NCBI RefSeq assembly: GCF_004115975.1
Contig: NZ_SDDZ01000012.1
Coordinates: forward strand, 42,865-106,864
DNA length: 64,000 bases
DNA from: Gelidibacter gilvus
GTDB lineage: Bacteria; Bacteroidota; Bacteroidia; Flavobacteriales; Flavobacteriaceae
Reading direction: 5' to 3'
How positions within the stretch are numbered: position 1 is the first letter of the stretch; every line of letters begins with the position of its first letter. Under the pieces are notes generated by a model, which was not told where the DNA came from, ran no database searches, and saw only the letters and a list, made by a program, of their open reading frames with translations. The position numbers and the translations under genes were made by a program. Shown here piece by piece: positions 1-9,636 of this stretch.

Positions 1-93
1 TGGACTACAACTGAAAGTGGTGCGCAATTACCAAGCTTTCATAAGTTTATGGTCTTTGGGTTTGAGATTACGGATTTGATAGGAAGGGAATAG
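1..93 (+). CDS. 3' end of a truncated gene, unknown product
   Basis: The window opens inside an open frame (frame 1) that runs 30 codons to a TAG stop at 91-93. The peptide ends in ...FGFEITDLIGRE and has ordinary coding composition. The rest of the gene lies to the left of the window, so the family cannot be identified from this fragment. The heptamer array at 131 begins shortly after its stop. Confidence 0.55.
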   Translation, partial: WTTTESGAQLPSFHKFMVFGFEITDLIGRE

Positions 94-130
94 TGTTCCC
101 GACTACACAACTGCTACGAGCGGACAACGT

Positions 131-220
131 CAGTGTTCAGTGTTCAGTGTTCAGTGTTCAGTGTTCAGTGTTCAGTGTTCAGTGTTCAGTGTTCAGTGTT
201 CAGTGTTCAGTGTTCAGTGT
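131..220. repeat. perfect heptamer tandem array (CAGTGTT)n
   Basis: Ninety bases are an uninterrupted tandem repeat of the 7-mer CAGTGTT (about 12.9 copies) with no sequence variation. There are no spacers, so it is not a CRISPR array. The perfection implies recent expansion, and it is a likely site of slippage and copy-number polymorphism. It lies between the end of the truncated gene and the converging gene at 463-984. Confidence 0.95.
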
Positions 221-370
221 AAAATAAAATATCGTAAGTGAATTCCAAAACTATTTTAGACATTTTATCAGAAAGCATAAACATTTCAAAAACTATATCA
301 CAAAGGGACCACAAAGTAGTCACAGAGTTACACCCTTTAAGAGACAGTCCCAAAAAATTCTGAGATGGAC

Positions 371-468
371 CACCACTCACCATTCAACACTCACCACTCC
401 CTACTCACCACTCATAACCAAGGCCCAATTACCAACTGCGACTGAATACTGCCAACTGAAAACTACCC
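371..468. repeat. degenerate heptad-phased array
   Basis: From 371 the sequence can be cut into 14 consecutive 7-mers of related words: CACCACT, CACCATT, CAACACT, then ACTGAAT, ACTGCCA, ACTGAAA. The phase never changes, although the words drift from CACCACT-like to ACTGNNN-like. The array runs into the 3' end of the minus-strand gene at 463. It is the second heptad array in this gap. Confidence 0.75.
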
Positions 469-984
469 TCTCTGTCCCACAAAATTATGGTCCTTAAGTT
501 TAAACAACACATTGAACGATGTTAAACTCCCGTAGCTTCTGGTGATGTACTGCTGCAAATCAATTTTTTCCTGTTCTTCAAGATTGCTGCTATTGATCTT
601 TTGTTCCATCACACGAAGTCGGTCACGAACCATGGTGATTTTATGAAAAAACGTATCGATAGGAATTTCGGTTGGTTTTAATTTGGTGTCGCCAGGTTGC
701 ATAATGAGCTTCCCACCTTTCCATTTATCGCCAATGTTGACCACTTCGCTCACATCACTCCATTTTTTCAAGATGGCTTTTAAAGTACTTTCCACTTCAT
801 GAAAACTGATGGTATCTACATCATCTTCGGCGGCTTCAATCACTTCAAAGTCGCTATCCAAGTCTATTGTTTCCAATCCGCTATCAATAAACGTCACCCA
901 ATAATGTTTTGAGGTCACGTTGGTGACGACGCCTTTGCCAAATTCTGGGTGATTAATTCTAGAACTGATTCCTAATAATTGCAT
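463..984 (-). CDS. conserved hypothetical protein with Tudor-like N-terminus
   Basis: A 173-residue cytoplasmic protein without signal peptide. Residues about 9-45 (HPEFGKGVV followed by a short beta-rich stretch) resemble the small Tudor/SH3-like beta barrel found at the C-terminus of UvrD/PcrA and in CarD-type proteins; the UvrD in this window ends with a similar RFGKGEV segment. The remainder (about 60-170) is mostly helical and I do not recognise it. Its 3' end abuts a heptad repeat array, and the gene is divergent from the histidine kinase at 1181. A nucleic-acid or RNA-polymerase contact role is possible but is only an inference from the Tudor-like piece. Confidence 0.7.
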   Translation of the reverse strand: MQLLGISSRINHPEFGKGVVTNVTSKHYWVTFIDSGLETIDLDSDFEVIEAAEDDVDTISFHEVESTLKAILKKWSDVSEVVNIGDKWKGGKLIMQPGDTKLKPTEIPIDTFFHKITMVRDRLRVMEQKINSSNLEEQEKIDLQQYITRSYGSLTSFNVLFKLKDHNFVGQRG

Positions 985-1180
985 GTCTTGAGTTTTAAAT
1001 TTTGAAATACAATAATAACAAATCTGCTGCTATTCCTCCATTATTTTTGAAGTAGAAGTACTCCTGACTTCGTAATTTGTTAACAAAAAATGAGATGATT
1101 TCATTTTTTACAGATCTAAAACACCACATTTATCTTTTTTTATCTTTTTAAAATTTATTTTTATCCAAACCGCAAGCCTA

Positions 1181-3202
1181 ATGAGATTATATATCTTAAG
1201 CCTACTCTTTATTATTCCGATATTTTCCAAAGCACAAGACAGAGATTTAGAGCAAAATAAAAGTATTTGGGAAAACGCCCATAAAGAAACTTCCAATCAG
1301 GATCGCTTAAAATATCTGGATAGTTTGGCTGGTGAAATTAGGTACGACAGCACTTTTAATAGTGATTCTATTTTTCGTGTCACGATTTCTTTTGCCCAAA
1401 AAATGGATTCTGTGGACATGGCCATGAAACACGCGATCAATTTTATCAATTACCACAATTATGGAACTAACGATTATAAAGAGGCCAAAAAGATAATCAA
1501 GGCGGCTTATCCCCTATTACCTCAAGTGTCAAAACCGAATATTTTAGATGATTTTTATTATGAAGCAGCTTATGTTTATTATGAGTCAAGACATTTTGAG
1601 GAAGCCATAAAACTTTTTGACAGCGCTTATGTTTATGCCAAAAAATACAAGTCTAAATATGTAGAACTCTCCAAATTTGCAATAGCGATGGCACATGTAA
1701 ACAATGGAAAATTTGGCGAAGCTTCTTTAGAACTTCAAGAAGCAGCAACCCTTTTTCAAAATAAAAAGGACACGCTCATGTGGCTGAATACAAAAAACTC
1801 CATGTCAATTCTTTACAGTAAAAACGGATTTTATGAAGCAGCAAAAAAAGAAAGGAATGAGCTCATAAAATTGGCCAAAATATCCAATTCCTTCCCTAAT
1901 TTGCCTATCATCTATTATAACAATGCAGCTGACGACAATAAAATGAATTTACAAGGCAGTCGTATTAAAAATCTGAAATTGGCATTGACAGAAAATCAGA
2001 TTTCAGAAAACAAAGATTACTTTGAACCTGCATTAAAATCGGGGTTGGCGGCAGCTTTGGCAGAAAGTGACAGCCTTCAGCAAGCAGAAAAACTCATAAA
2101 AGAATTGGAACTTGATGATGAAAATACTTCAGGACAAAACGCCCATTATTTCTTAAACGCCAAAATGAGAGTGGCGTTTGCCCAAAAGGATTATGAGAAC
2201 GCTTTGAAGTATGGTTTGACGCTTTACAATCTCAAAATTGGCGGAGATCAATATGAGGAAATTCAAGAATCGGAATTATTTCTGTCTGAAGTCTATCAAA
2301 ATATAGGAAATAAGGAGAAAGCTTTTTCACACTTTAAAAATTACACTAAAATTAAAGATTCGATTGGCAGTATTCAAAAAACGCGTGTTTTAGCCTATTA
2401 CCAAACGATTTATGAGACTGAAAAACGCGATTTAACCATCCAAAATCAAAAAAGCAATATCGCCTTGCTCAATTCTGAAAACAAAGTAAAAAATCAGTGG
2501 TTGCTGTTTGGTGGCATGGGATTATTGGGCCTATTTGGTTTTGTAACGATTGTTCGTTCAAATAACAATACTAAACGACGACAAAAATTACAGGAACTGT
2601 TCACACAGGACATCATTAATACCCAAGAGCAGGAACGCACTCGATTGGCTTTCGAACTGCATGATTCTGTAGGGCAACAGCTCATGCTTTTAACCCGAAA
2701 ACTAAAAACTATTGATGATCCGTTATTTGGAACTTTGGCGAATGATACTTTGACCAATCTTCGTACTATTTCACAGGGCTTATATCCCGCAACATTAGAG
2801 CGCTTAGGCTTTACGTCAGCTATAGAAGATTTAATCAATGAATTGGATGAAAACACCGAGGTCTTTTTCACCTTGGAACTGGAGAACGCCGACAAGCTCA
2901 TTACCAAAGATAAAGCCTTGCACTTATACAGGATGCTTCAAGAATCATTAAACAACGTGCTAAAACACGCCGAAGCCAAAGCCGTATTTGTAAGTATAGA
3001 AATCTTATCGAACACGATCATCATGACTATAAAAGACAACGGAAAAGGATTTGATTATCATAAAGCATTGAACACCTCCAAAAGTTTAGGAATGAAATCG
3101 CTTGTGGAACGTTGTAAAATAATTTCGGCGAAATTGGAGGTGGAATCCAGCTTAGGCAAGGGCACCACGCTTATGATAAAGCTACCTATTACAAATGCCT
3201 AG
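1181..3202 (+). CDS. TPR-containing sensor histidine kinase (HisKA_3 / NarL-partner type)
   Basis: A 673-residue sensor kinase. The order is signal peptide (residues 1-18), a periplasmic alpha-solenoid of TPR-like helices (about 30-400), a coiled segment, one membrane span (about 440-458, WLLFGGMGLLGLFGFV), a HisKA_3 dimerisation domain with phospho-acceptor His494 in ELHDSVGQQ, and a HATPase_c domain with N box (QESLNNVLKHA), G1 box (DNGKGFD) and G2 (GKGTT). This HisKA_3 class normally phosphorylates LuxR/NarL-type regulators, and such a regulator is encoded 196 bp downstream (3399). The signal is unknown. TPR sensors of this kind are common in Flavobacteriia. Confidence 0.93.
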   Translation: MRLYILSLLFIIPIFSKAQDRDLEQNKSIWENAHKETSNQDRLKYLDSLAGEIRYDSTFNSDSIFRVTISFAQKMDSVDMAMKHAINFINYHNYGTNDYKEAKKIIKAAYPLLPQVSKPNILDDFYYEAAYVYYESRHFEEAIKLFDSAYVYAKKYKSKYVELSKFAIAMAHVNNGKFGEASLELQEAATLFQNKKDTLMWLNTKNSMSILYSKNGFYEAAKKERNELIKLAKISNSFPNLPIIYYNNAADDNKMNLQGSRIKNLKLALTENQISENKDYFEPALKSGLAAALAESDSLQQAEKLIKELELDDENTSGQNAHYFLNAKMRVAFAQKDYENALKYGLTLYNLKIGGDQYEEIQESELFLSEVYQNIGNKEKAFSHFKNYTKIKDSIGSIQKTRVLAYYQTIYETEKRDLTIQNQKSNIALLNSENKVKNQWLLFGGMGLLGLFGFVTIVRSNNNTKRRQKLQELFTQDIINTQEQERTRLAFELHDSVGQQLMLLTRKLKTIDDPLFGTLANDTLTNLRTISQGLYPATLERLGFTSAIEDLINELDENTEVFFTLELENADKLITKDKALHLYRMLQESLNNVLKHAEAKAVFVSIEILSNTIIMTIKDNGKGFDYHKALNTSKSLGMKSLVERCKIISAKLEVESSLGKGTTLMIKLPITNA

Positions 3203-3398
3203 TTAAAAACTAATTCATAAAATTTGAGGTTTACAGTAATACAGAAGTTCGGGAACTTCAAAATATCACTGTTAATTTACCCAATAAAGAAATCAATCTA
3301 TAGCGCGGTAAAGTAGATCAAATGCTGAATTATTTGAATTTAAATACTACTATCCATTCATTAAAATGTATTTTTACATAAGATAAAACCTACATCCC

Positions 3399-4052
3399 TT
3401 GAAAACCGCTACCCCGAAGAAAAGCACCACTATCGTTATTGCTGAAGACCATCCGATTATGTTAAAAGGTCTAAAACAAGAACTTGAACAAGCAGGATAT
3501 CAGATTATTGGTACGGCAGAAAATGGCATGGAAGCGGTAGGTACAATCACTGATTTAAACCCTGATATTGCGCTATTAGATATTGAAATGCCGTTGCTAA
3601 ACGGTTTTGAAGTGATGGCAAAATGTATAGACATTTTAAATTTAAAAACACGTTTTATTGTGATGACCTATCACAAGCAGAAAAACTTTGTTTTACAAGC
3701 TAAAAACTTGGGCGTTCACGGATATCTTTTAAAAGAGGATAGCATAGAAGAAATTGAAAACTGTATTGCGACAGTTCTCAATGGCACAGTTTATTATAGT
3801 AAATCCCTGGGGACTGATCTTGAAGCAAATGCCGAAAGTGAACTCAAAAAACTGACATTGTTAACACCTTCTGAACGCAAAATCATTCAACTGATAGCTC
3901 AAGATAAAAACTCTACTGAAATCAGTGATATGCTATGTGTTTCGCCAAGAACCATACAAAAACACCGCACAAATATTATCGAAAAGCTGAATCTCGATCC
4001 TGCAGCAGATAACCTAATCAAATGGGCCAAAGAATTTAAGGGATTGGATTGA
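3399..4052 (+). CDS. LuxR/NarL-family response regulator
   Basis: A 217-residue two-component response regulator. The N-terminal receiver domain (about 10-130) has the acidic pocket (AEDH), phospho-acceptor Asp61 in LLDIEMP, and the conserved Lys in the LLKED segment. The C-terminal LuxR-type helix-turn-helix (about 150-210) begins LTPSERKIIQLIA and contains the recognition region SPRTIQKHRTNI. The start is a TTG; no ATG lies upstream of the receiver pocket, and later ATGs would delete it. It follows the histidine kinase at 1181 and is its obvious partner. The target genes are unknown. Confidence 0.93.
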   Translation: MKTATPKKSTTIVIAEDHPIMLKGLKQELEQAGYQIIGTAENGMEAVGTITDLNPDIALLDIEMPLLNGFEVMAKCIDILNLKTRFIVMTYHKQKNFVLQAKNLGVHGYLLKEDSIEEIENCIATVLNGTVYYSKSLGTDLEANAESELKKLTLLTPSERKIIQLIAQDKNSTEISDMLCVSPRTIQKHRTNIIEKLNLDPAADNLIKWAKEFKGLD

Positions 4053-4066
4053 TGATTTGTAAATAG

Positions 4067-4098
4067 AAAAGTGTGGATAATCCTTTAACCATCCACAC
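4067..4098 (-). terminator. hairpin terminator between converging genes
   Basis: GTGTGGAT (4071-4078) pairs with ATCCACAC (4091-4098) around a 12-nt loop. Read on the minus strand the stem is followed by TTTTCTATTT, so it fits best as the terminator of the minus-strand gene ending at 4122. Confidence 0.6.
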
Positions 4099-4121
4099 CG
4101 TCCTATTACCTAAAAATGGTC

Positions 4122-5825
4122 TTAATCTTTTACAATTTTCATCACCGTCTTTTTAGCCTGATGATCAAGGATTTCTAGAAAATACAAGCCATTGGGCTGA
4201 TGTAGTTCCAAATCAATTTTCTTTGTGTTGTGAAATTTGTCTTCCATAAGCACTTGTCCCGTAATAGAAAGCAATCTTACGGAAACCTTAGGCTGCTCAA
4301 TTTTAAAAGTAACTGAAAAGTCGCCTTTTGTAGGGTTGGGATACAGCTTCAAACCATCGGAGAACGCGGAGTCCAGCCCCATGGTTTCCATCGACAGTTT
4401 TTGTATAAAACCATCATAACCCCCGTTAGAGGTCAGTTTACCATTACTTTCACCGATATTAAAATCGGCTAAAAGTTGAAAATATCCAACAGTGTAAATT
4501 TTTCCTGAGGCGTCAATAACTGTAGACATAGCGTTATCTATACCTGAACCTCCCATCTGTTTAAGCCAAATATGCTGGCCATCAGAATCAAATTTTTGAA
4601 TAAACATATCATAATTTCCATGAGAGGTTAAACTCAAGTTTCCAGCGCCTGAGTCAAAACTAGCTTGATTATAGAAGTTTCCAGTAACGATAACGTTGCC
4701 ATCAGCATCGTTCGTGATGGATGTCCCCGCATCACTTCCTAGTCCGCCCATATAGTTCGCCCATAAAAAATTCCCGTTGGTGTCCAGTTTTTGAACAAAT
4801 ATATTTGAACTGCCTGTAGTCGTCATATTATAAGTACCTTCACCTGGGTCAAAATCTACAGTTTGCATATAATGACCTGTTGTATAGACATTTCCCTGAG
4901 CATCTACAGAAATGGAAGTTCCTTTATCGACACCTTTGCCTCCCATTTGTTTTACCCATATAAAATCGCCATTTCCATCAATTTTCAGAACGAAGATATC
5001 CTCATTACCTGCCGAGATTAAAGTAGCATCACCCGCTCTAGAATTAAAATCTACCGTGCCTTTAAAGTCCCCTGTCATATAGATGTTATTACCTGAATCT
5101 AACGCTATAGAAAGGGGGTATTCTGACAAAACACCTCCAATTTGCTTCATCCAAATAAAATCACCGTCAGTATCTAGTTTTAGCAGAAACATATCGGAAT
5201 CACCATTTGAAGTAACATTATAGACGCCCTCTCCTGGATCAAAATCTACTGTTTCACGAAAAAACCCGCAAATATAAACGCCACCGGTCGAATCGGTGCG
5301 AATGGCATATCCATAATCATTTTCAATACCACCCAAATGTTTGACCCATTGAAAATTGCCGTTGGTATCATGTTTAGTTATGAAGGTATCATAACTGCCA
5401 ATTGCAGTTAAATTTGCAGGTTCACCATCAGGGTTAAAGTTTACAGTTGCAGCAAAAATCCCTGAGGTGTAAACGTTTCCGGCAGCGTCAGTAGTGATAG
5501 AAAGAGCATATTCTTCAGAGAGACCACCAAATTTTTTAACCCAAAGCAAATTGCCATCCCCATCCAATTTTTGAATATAGACGTCCGTATATCCGTTGGA
5601 TGTAAAACTGGACGTGGTCGTTCCTGGGTCCAGATCAGAGGTTCCTGAAAACTGTCCCGCAACGAAGAGATACCCATTTAAATCAGGGGTAATTGTAGAG
5701 GCTACCACTGTACCATTGCCACCAATCTGCTTTACCCATTCAAAAGTCGGGTTCTGAGCGTAAAGTGACATGTTTACTATAAACAGGCTCGTCATAAGAG
5801 TGAAAAATGTAATTTTTAAATTCAT
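4122..5825 (-). CDS. T9SS-sorted SBBP-repeat (beta-propeller-like) secreted protein
   Basis: A 567-residue exported protein. It has a signal peptide (residues 1-23, ending SLYAQ), then about seven repeats of roughly 55-60 residues. Each repeat contains a W(V/M/L)KQ(I/M)GG element, a D..GN(V/I)Y.TG segment and an FIQK(L/F)D.(D/N)G segment, typical of SBBP/seven-bladed beta-propeller repeats. The last ~75 residues (LKLYPNPTKGDF..., ending KIVKD) are a type A T9SS C-terminal sorting domain, so the mature protein should be exported by the type IX system and cell-surface attached or released. Ligand or substrate is unknown. A hairpin terminator follows at 4067-4098. Confidence 0.92.
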   Translation of the reverse strand: MNLKITFFTLMTSLFIVNMSLYAQNPTFEWVKQIGGNGTVVASTITPDLNGYLFVAGQFSGTSDLDPGTTTSSFTSNGYTDVYIQKLDGDGNLLWVKKFGGLSEEYALSITTDAAGNVYTSGIFAATVNFNPDGEPANLTAIGSYDTFITKHDTNGNFQWVKHLGGIENDYGYAIRTDSTGGVYICGFFRETVDFDPGEGVYNVTSNGDSDMFLLKLDTDGDFIWMKQIGGVLSEYPLSIALDSGNNIYMTGDFKGTVDFNSRAGDATLISAGNEDIFVLKIDGNGDFIWVKQMGGKGVDKGTSISVDAQGNVYTTGHYMQTVDFDPGEGTYNMTTTGSSNIFVQKLDTNGNFLWANYMGGLGSDAGTSITNDADGNVIVTGNFYNQASFDSGAGNLSLTSHGNYDMFIQKFDSDGQHIWLKQMGGSGIDNAMSTVIDASGKIYTVGYFQLLADFNIGESNGKLTSNGGYDGFIQKLSMETMGLDSAFSDGLKLYPNPTKGDFSVTFKIEQPKVSVRLLSITGQVLMEDKFHNTKKIDLELHQPNGLYFLEILDHQAKKTVMKIVKD

Positions 5826-6019
5826 AATGCGTTGATTTTAAAGTTAAAATGTTCTATTTATAGTTACCATCGGTAAAAAGATAAAATGTCATCATAATAT
5901 TCTTACTTTTTTCAACCCTCCAATAATTGCTTAGATCACTCTTGACCTGTCATCTTCCAATCAACATTATTTAACAAAACTCTAAATATCAACTCCTTCA
6001 TTTTTTACTTCATAATCTG

Positions 6020-6027
6020 TACCTTTG
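6020..6027 (+). promoter_or_regulatory. Bacteroidota -7 box of uvrA
   Basis: TACCTTTG matches the Bacteroidota -7 consensus TANNTTTG and lies 31 bp before the uvrA ATG. A clear TTTG -33 element is not seen. Confidence 0.55.
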
Positions 6028-6058
6028 CAAACTTGTCTGTAAATCAGGCAAGATAGCT

Positions 6059-8908
6059 ATGTATATGAGTAAATTTGAAGAGACTATAGAGGTTCAAGGC
6101 GCACGCGTTCACAACCTAAAAAATATAGATGTTTCCATTCCCAGAGAAAAACTAGTAGTTATTACAGGACTTTCAGGAAGTGGAAAATCGTCATTGGCTT
6201 TTGATACCATTTATGCCGAAGGCCAACGGCGTTATATCGAAACATTTTCGGCCTATGCACGTCAGTTTTTGGGTGGTTTGGAACGTCCTGATGTTGATAA
6301 AATTGATGGCCTGTCGCCAGTCATCGCTATAGAACAGAAAACGACTAGCAAATCGCCACGTTCCACTGTGGGCACCATTACTGAGATTTATGACTTCTTA
6401 CGGTTGTTATACGCTAGAGCGAGTGATGCTTATAGTTATAACACTGGCGAAAAAATGGTGAGTTATACCGATGAGCAAATCAAAAGCTTGATCAAAGAAA
6501 CGTTTAACGGCAAGCGCATCAATATTTTGGCGCCCGTGATCCGTTCAAGAAAAGGACATTACCGCGAATTGTTTGAGCAAATTGCAAAACAAGGCTTTGT
6601 AAAAGTTCGAACGGATGGTGAAGTGAAAGACCTGGTCAAAGGCATGAAATTGGACCGTTATAAAAATCACGATATTGAAATTGTCATTGACCGACTCAAA
6701 ATTGACGACACCGATGATAATGATAAACGTCTCACCGAGTCTATCAATACTGCCATGTATCACGGGGACGATATTTTAATGGTTTTAGATCATGATACTG
6801 ACGAAACCCGCTATTTTAGTAGAAGTTTGATGTGTCCTACTTCGGGAATTTCCTATCCAAATCCTGAACCCAACAATTTCTCGTTCAACTCGCCAAAAGG
6901 TGCGTGTCCAAAATGTAACGGCATTGGAAAACTGTATCAGGTGAATGAGAAAAAAATCATTCCTGATGATAATCTTTCCATACAAGCTGGTGCACTCGCC
7001 CCACATGGACCATACAAAAACAGTTGGATCTTTAAACAGTTTGAAACCATTGCACAACGGTTCAATTTTCAGGTGACCGATCCTTACAAAAGCATTCCTG
7101 AAGAGGCAAAAAAGATGATCTTGTATGGTGGCAGCGAGAAGTTTTCAGTAGAAAGTAAAACTTTAGGCGTTACACGCGATTATAAAATCGATTTTGAAGG
7201 GGTCGCTAATTTTATAGAAAACCAATTTGCTGCTGCAGAAACAACGTCGTTGAAACGCTGGGCAAAAGAATATATGGACAAGGTGGAGTGTGATGAATGT
7301 CATGGCTCACGCTTGCGCCAAGAATCGCTTTATTTTAAAGTGAACGGATTGAATATTGCGGATTTGGCCGCTATGGATATTGTTGATTTATCGGAATGGT
7401 TCTCTAATTTGGCGTCTCATATCTCTGAAAAGCAATTGCTGATTTCGGAAGAAATTATCAAAGAAATCAGAACCCGATTACAATTTCTATTAGATGTAGG
7501 TTTGGAATATCTTTCACTTAATAGAAGTTCAAAGTCCTTGTCTGGAGGTGAAGCACAACGGATCCGTTTGGCGACTCAAATTGGGTCTCAATTGGTGGGT
7601 GTACTTTATATTTTGGATGAGCCGAGTATTGGATTACACCAGCGTGACAATGAAAAGTTGATCAAATCTTTAATAGCACTTCGTGATATTGGTAATTCTG
7701 TTATTGTTGTTGAGCACGATAAAGACATGATTGAAAGTGCGGACTATGTCATTGATATTGGTCCAAAAGCCGGAAAATATGGCGGAGAGATCATCAGTGT
7801 TGGAACTCCTGAAGAATTAAAAACCCATAACACACTTACTGCAGACTATCTCAATGGTACCAAACAAATTGAGATTCCGAAGAAACGGCGTGAAGGCAAT
7901 GGCAAATTCATTGAACTGAAAGGTTGCACAGGAAACAACTTGAAAAATATTTCCGTAAAATTCCCGTTGGGAAAAATGATTGGTGTGACCGGTGTTTCCG
8001 GAAGTGGAAAATCGACCTTAATAAACGAAACCCTTTACCCTATTCTGAATGCCTATTATTTTAACGGCGTTAAAAAACCAATGCCCTACAAGAGCATCAA
8101 AGGTTTGGAACATATCGACAAAGTCATTGACATCAACCAATCGCCCATAGGACGTACGCCAAGAAGTAATCCGGCAACCTACACCAAGACTTTTGACGAA
8201 GTTAGGAGTTTGTTTGCGAAAATTCCTGAGGCCATGATTCGTGGTTATAAACCTGGACGTTTTAGCTTTAATGTGAAAGGCGGCCGTTGCGAAACCTGTC
8301 AAGGAGGTGGTTTAAGGGTTATTGAAATGAATTTCCTTCCAGATGTTTATGTGGAATGCGAAACCTGCCATGGGAAACGTTTTAATCGAGAAACCTTAGA
8401 GATTCGTTACAAAGGAAAATCCATCAGTGATGTGCTGGATATGACCATTAATGAAGCGGTTGATTTCTTTGAGCATATTCCGAAAATCCACAAAAAACTA
8501 CAAACCATTAAAGATGTTGGCTTGGGTTATATCACCCTTGGTCAACAAAGTACCACCTTGTCTGGAGGTGAGGCACAACGCATTAAACTAGCTACGGAAT
8601 TGAGTAAACGTGATACAGGAAACACTTTTTATATTCTTGATGAACCAACCACCGGTTTACATTTTGAAGACATCCGCGTGTTGATGAATGTGTTGAACAA
8701 ACTCGTCAACAAAGGCAACACCATTTTAATTATTGAACATAATATGGACGTCATCAAAACTGTGGATTATATTATTGATATTGGCTATGAAGGCGGCAAA
8801 GGTGGCGGCCAGGTTATTGTGGAAGGGACGCCAGAAGAAGTAGCCAAACACAAGACGAGCTATACGGCACAATTCCTCAAAAAAGAGCTTGAAAGCTATC
8901 AAAGCTAG
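6059..8908 (+). CDS. uvrA: excinuclease ABC subunit A
   Basis: UvrA is the damage-recognition ATPase of nucleotide excision repair. The 949-residue protein is full length. It has Walker A1 at residues 37-45 (GLSGSGKSS), a signature [11 protein letters not shown], a second Walker A near 643-651 (GVSGSGKST), and a second signature [11 protein letters not shown] with [10 protein letters not shown]. The C-terminal zinc module is intact (CETC...CETC). In the first module Cys259 is followed at the expected Cys position by Ser262 (CPTSG), while Cys283 and Cys286 are present, so this module has three rather than four cysteines. MYM and MSK (6065) are alternative starts. It appears to be monocistronic with its own TACCTTTG box. 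Confidence 0.98.
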   Translation: MYMSKFEETIEVQGARVHNLKNIDVSIPREKLVVITGLSGSGKSSLAFDTIYAEGQRRYIETFSAYARQFLGGLERPDVDKIDGLSPVIAIEQKTTSKSPRSTVGTITEIYDFLRLLYARASDAYSYNTGEKMVSYTDEQIKSLIKETFNGKRINILAPVIRSRKGHYRELFEQIAKQGFVKVRTDGEVKDLVKGMKLDRYKNHDIEIVIDRLKIDDTDDNDKRLTESINTAMYHGDDILMVLDHDTDETRYFSRSLMCPTSGISYPNPEPNNFSFNSPKGACPKCNGIGKLYQVNEKKIIPDDNLSIQAGALAPHGPYKNSWIFKQFETIAQRFNFQVTDPYKSIPEEAKKMILYGGSEKFSVESKTLGVTRDYKIDFEGVANFIENQFAAAETTSLKRWAKEYMDKVECDECHGSRLRQESLYFKVNGLNIADLAAMDIVDLSEWFSNLASHISEKQLLISEEIIKEIRTRLQFLLDVGLEYLSLNRSSKSLSGGEAQRIRLATQIGSQLVGVLYILDEPSIGLHQRDNEKLIKSLIALRDIGNSVIVVEHDKDMIESADYVIDIGPKAGKYGGEIISVGTPEELKTHNTLTADYLNGTKQIEIPKKRREGNGKFIELKGCTGNNLKNISVKFPLGKMIGVTGVSGSGKSTLINETLYPILNAYYFNGVKKPMPYKSIKGLEHIDKVIDINQSPIGRTPRSNPATYTKTFDEVRSLFAKIPEAMIRGYKPGRFSFNVKGGRCETCQGGGLRVIEMNFLPDVYVECETCHGKRFNRETLEIRYKGKSISDVLDMTINEAVDFFEHIPKIHKKLQTIKDVGLGYITLGQQSTTLSGGEAQRIKLATELSKRDTGNTFYILDEPTTGLHFEDIRVLMNVLNKLVNKGNTILIIEHNMDVIKTVDYIIDIGYEGGKGGGQVIVEGTPEEVAKHKTSYTAQFLKKELESYQS

Positions 8909-8995
8909 TAGAATTCCAATCTGTTTTTTTATAAGTTTTATGAAAAATGTTAAAGATTTATTCATAACAGCGCATAATTGCGTCAAAATCTTTAG

Positions 8996-9196
<201 letters not shown>

Positions 9197-9234
9197 ATCA
9201 AGATTAGAATAGGATAACAAGACATGAACTTATA

Positions 9235-9268
9235 AAGAGGCAAATCTTACGATTTGTCTCTTTTTTTT
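9235..9268 (+). terminator. rho-independent terminator
   Basis: AGAGGCAAATC (9236-9246) pairs with GATTTGTCTCT (9251-9261) with one G-U pair around a TTAC loop, and a T8 tract follows. It ends the lmo0937-type gene. Confidence 0.9.
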
Positions 9269-9356
9269 GTTTAAATTATTAAAGGTTGCTACTTTTAAAA
9301 CTCAAGTAAATCGAGCGGTAACAGCGTATTTTACAGGAGAGAATTTAGATTGGAAC

Positions 9357-9470
9357 TATAGCTCGCCATTAGTAATTTGGAAATTCCTAACAAAACGGTT
9401 TTAAAACCGATTGAATGGAAGTTATTATGTTATTTTCCATTAAATTTGTCTGTTTTGGCGAGTTGCTATA
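9357..9470. repeat. nested inverted repeat in gene-free stretch 9269-9636
   Basis: The 368-bp gap 9269-9636 has no gene. TATAGCTCGCCA (9357-9368) pairs with TGGCGA...GCTATA (9456-9470, 3-nt bulge). Inside lie the perfect 14-nt palindrome CGGTTTTAAAACCG (9396-9409) and AATGGAA/TTCCATT arms (9414-9420, 9435-9441). It resembles a small non-autonomous or REP-type element. The rest of the gap is the heptad array at 9474. Confidence 0.55.
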
Positions 9471-9473
9471 TAG

Positions 9474-9585
9474 CTGACTGGGCATTAGGGTGTAGGCATT
9501 AGGGATTTGGGATTAGGGATTAGAAGTGAGGGATGACGGAGTCCGATAACTGTAACTGAAGACTGAAGACTGAGAGCCGAGAACA
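9474..9585. repeat. heptad-phased degenerate array
   Basis: Sixteen consecutive 7-mers stay in phase: CTGACTG, GGCATTA, GGGTGTA, GGCATTA, GGGATTT, GGGATTA, GGGATTA, GAAGTGA, GGGATGA, then CGGAGTC, CGATAAC, TGTAACT, GAAGACT, GAAGACT, GAGAGCC, GAGAACA. The first half favours GGG at word start and the second half GA-ACT words. It is non-coding and lies upstream of the LOG-family gene. Confidence 0.75.
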
Positions 9586-9636
9586 AGCTATCAAGAATAA
9601 ATAAAAATAATCAATAAAAAATAGATCAAACATATA

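Noticed and set aside
131..220. CRISPR-like repeat
   Set aside because: The 7-mers are directly contiguous without spacers, and no cas genes are near; it is a microsatellite.
1108..1296. 62-codon minus-strand frame
   Set aside because: It lies over the leader and signal-peptide region of the histidine kinase and has no coding features.
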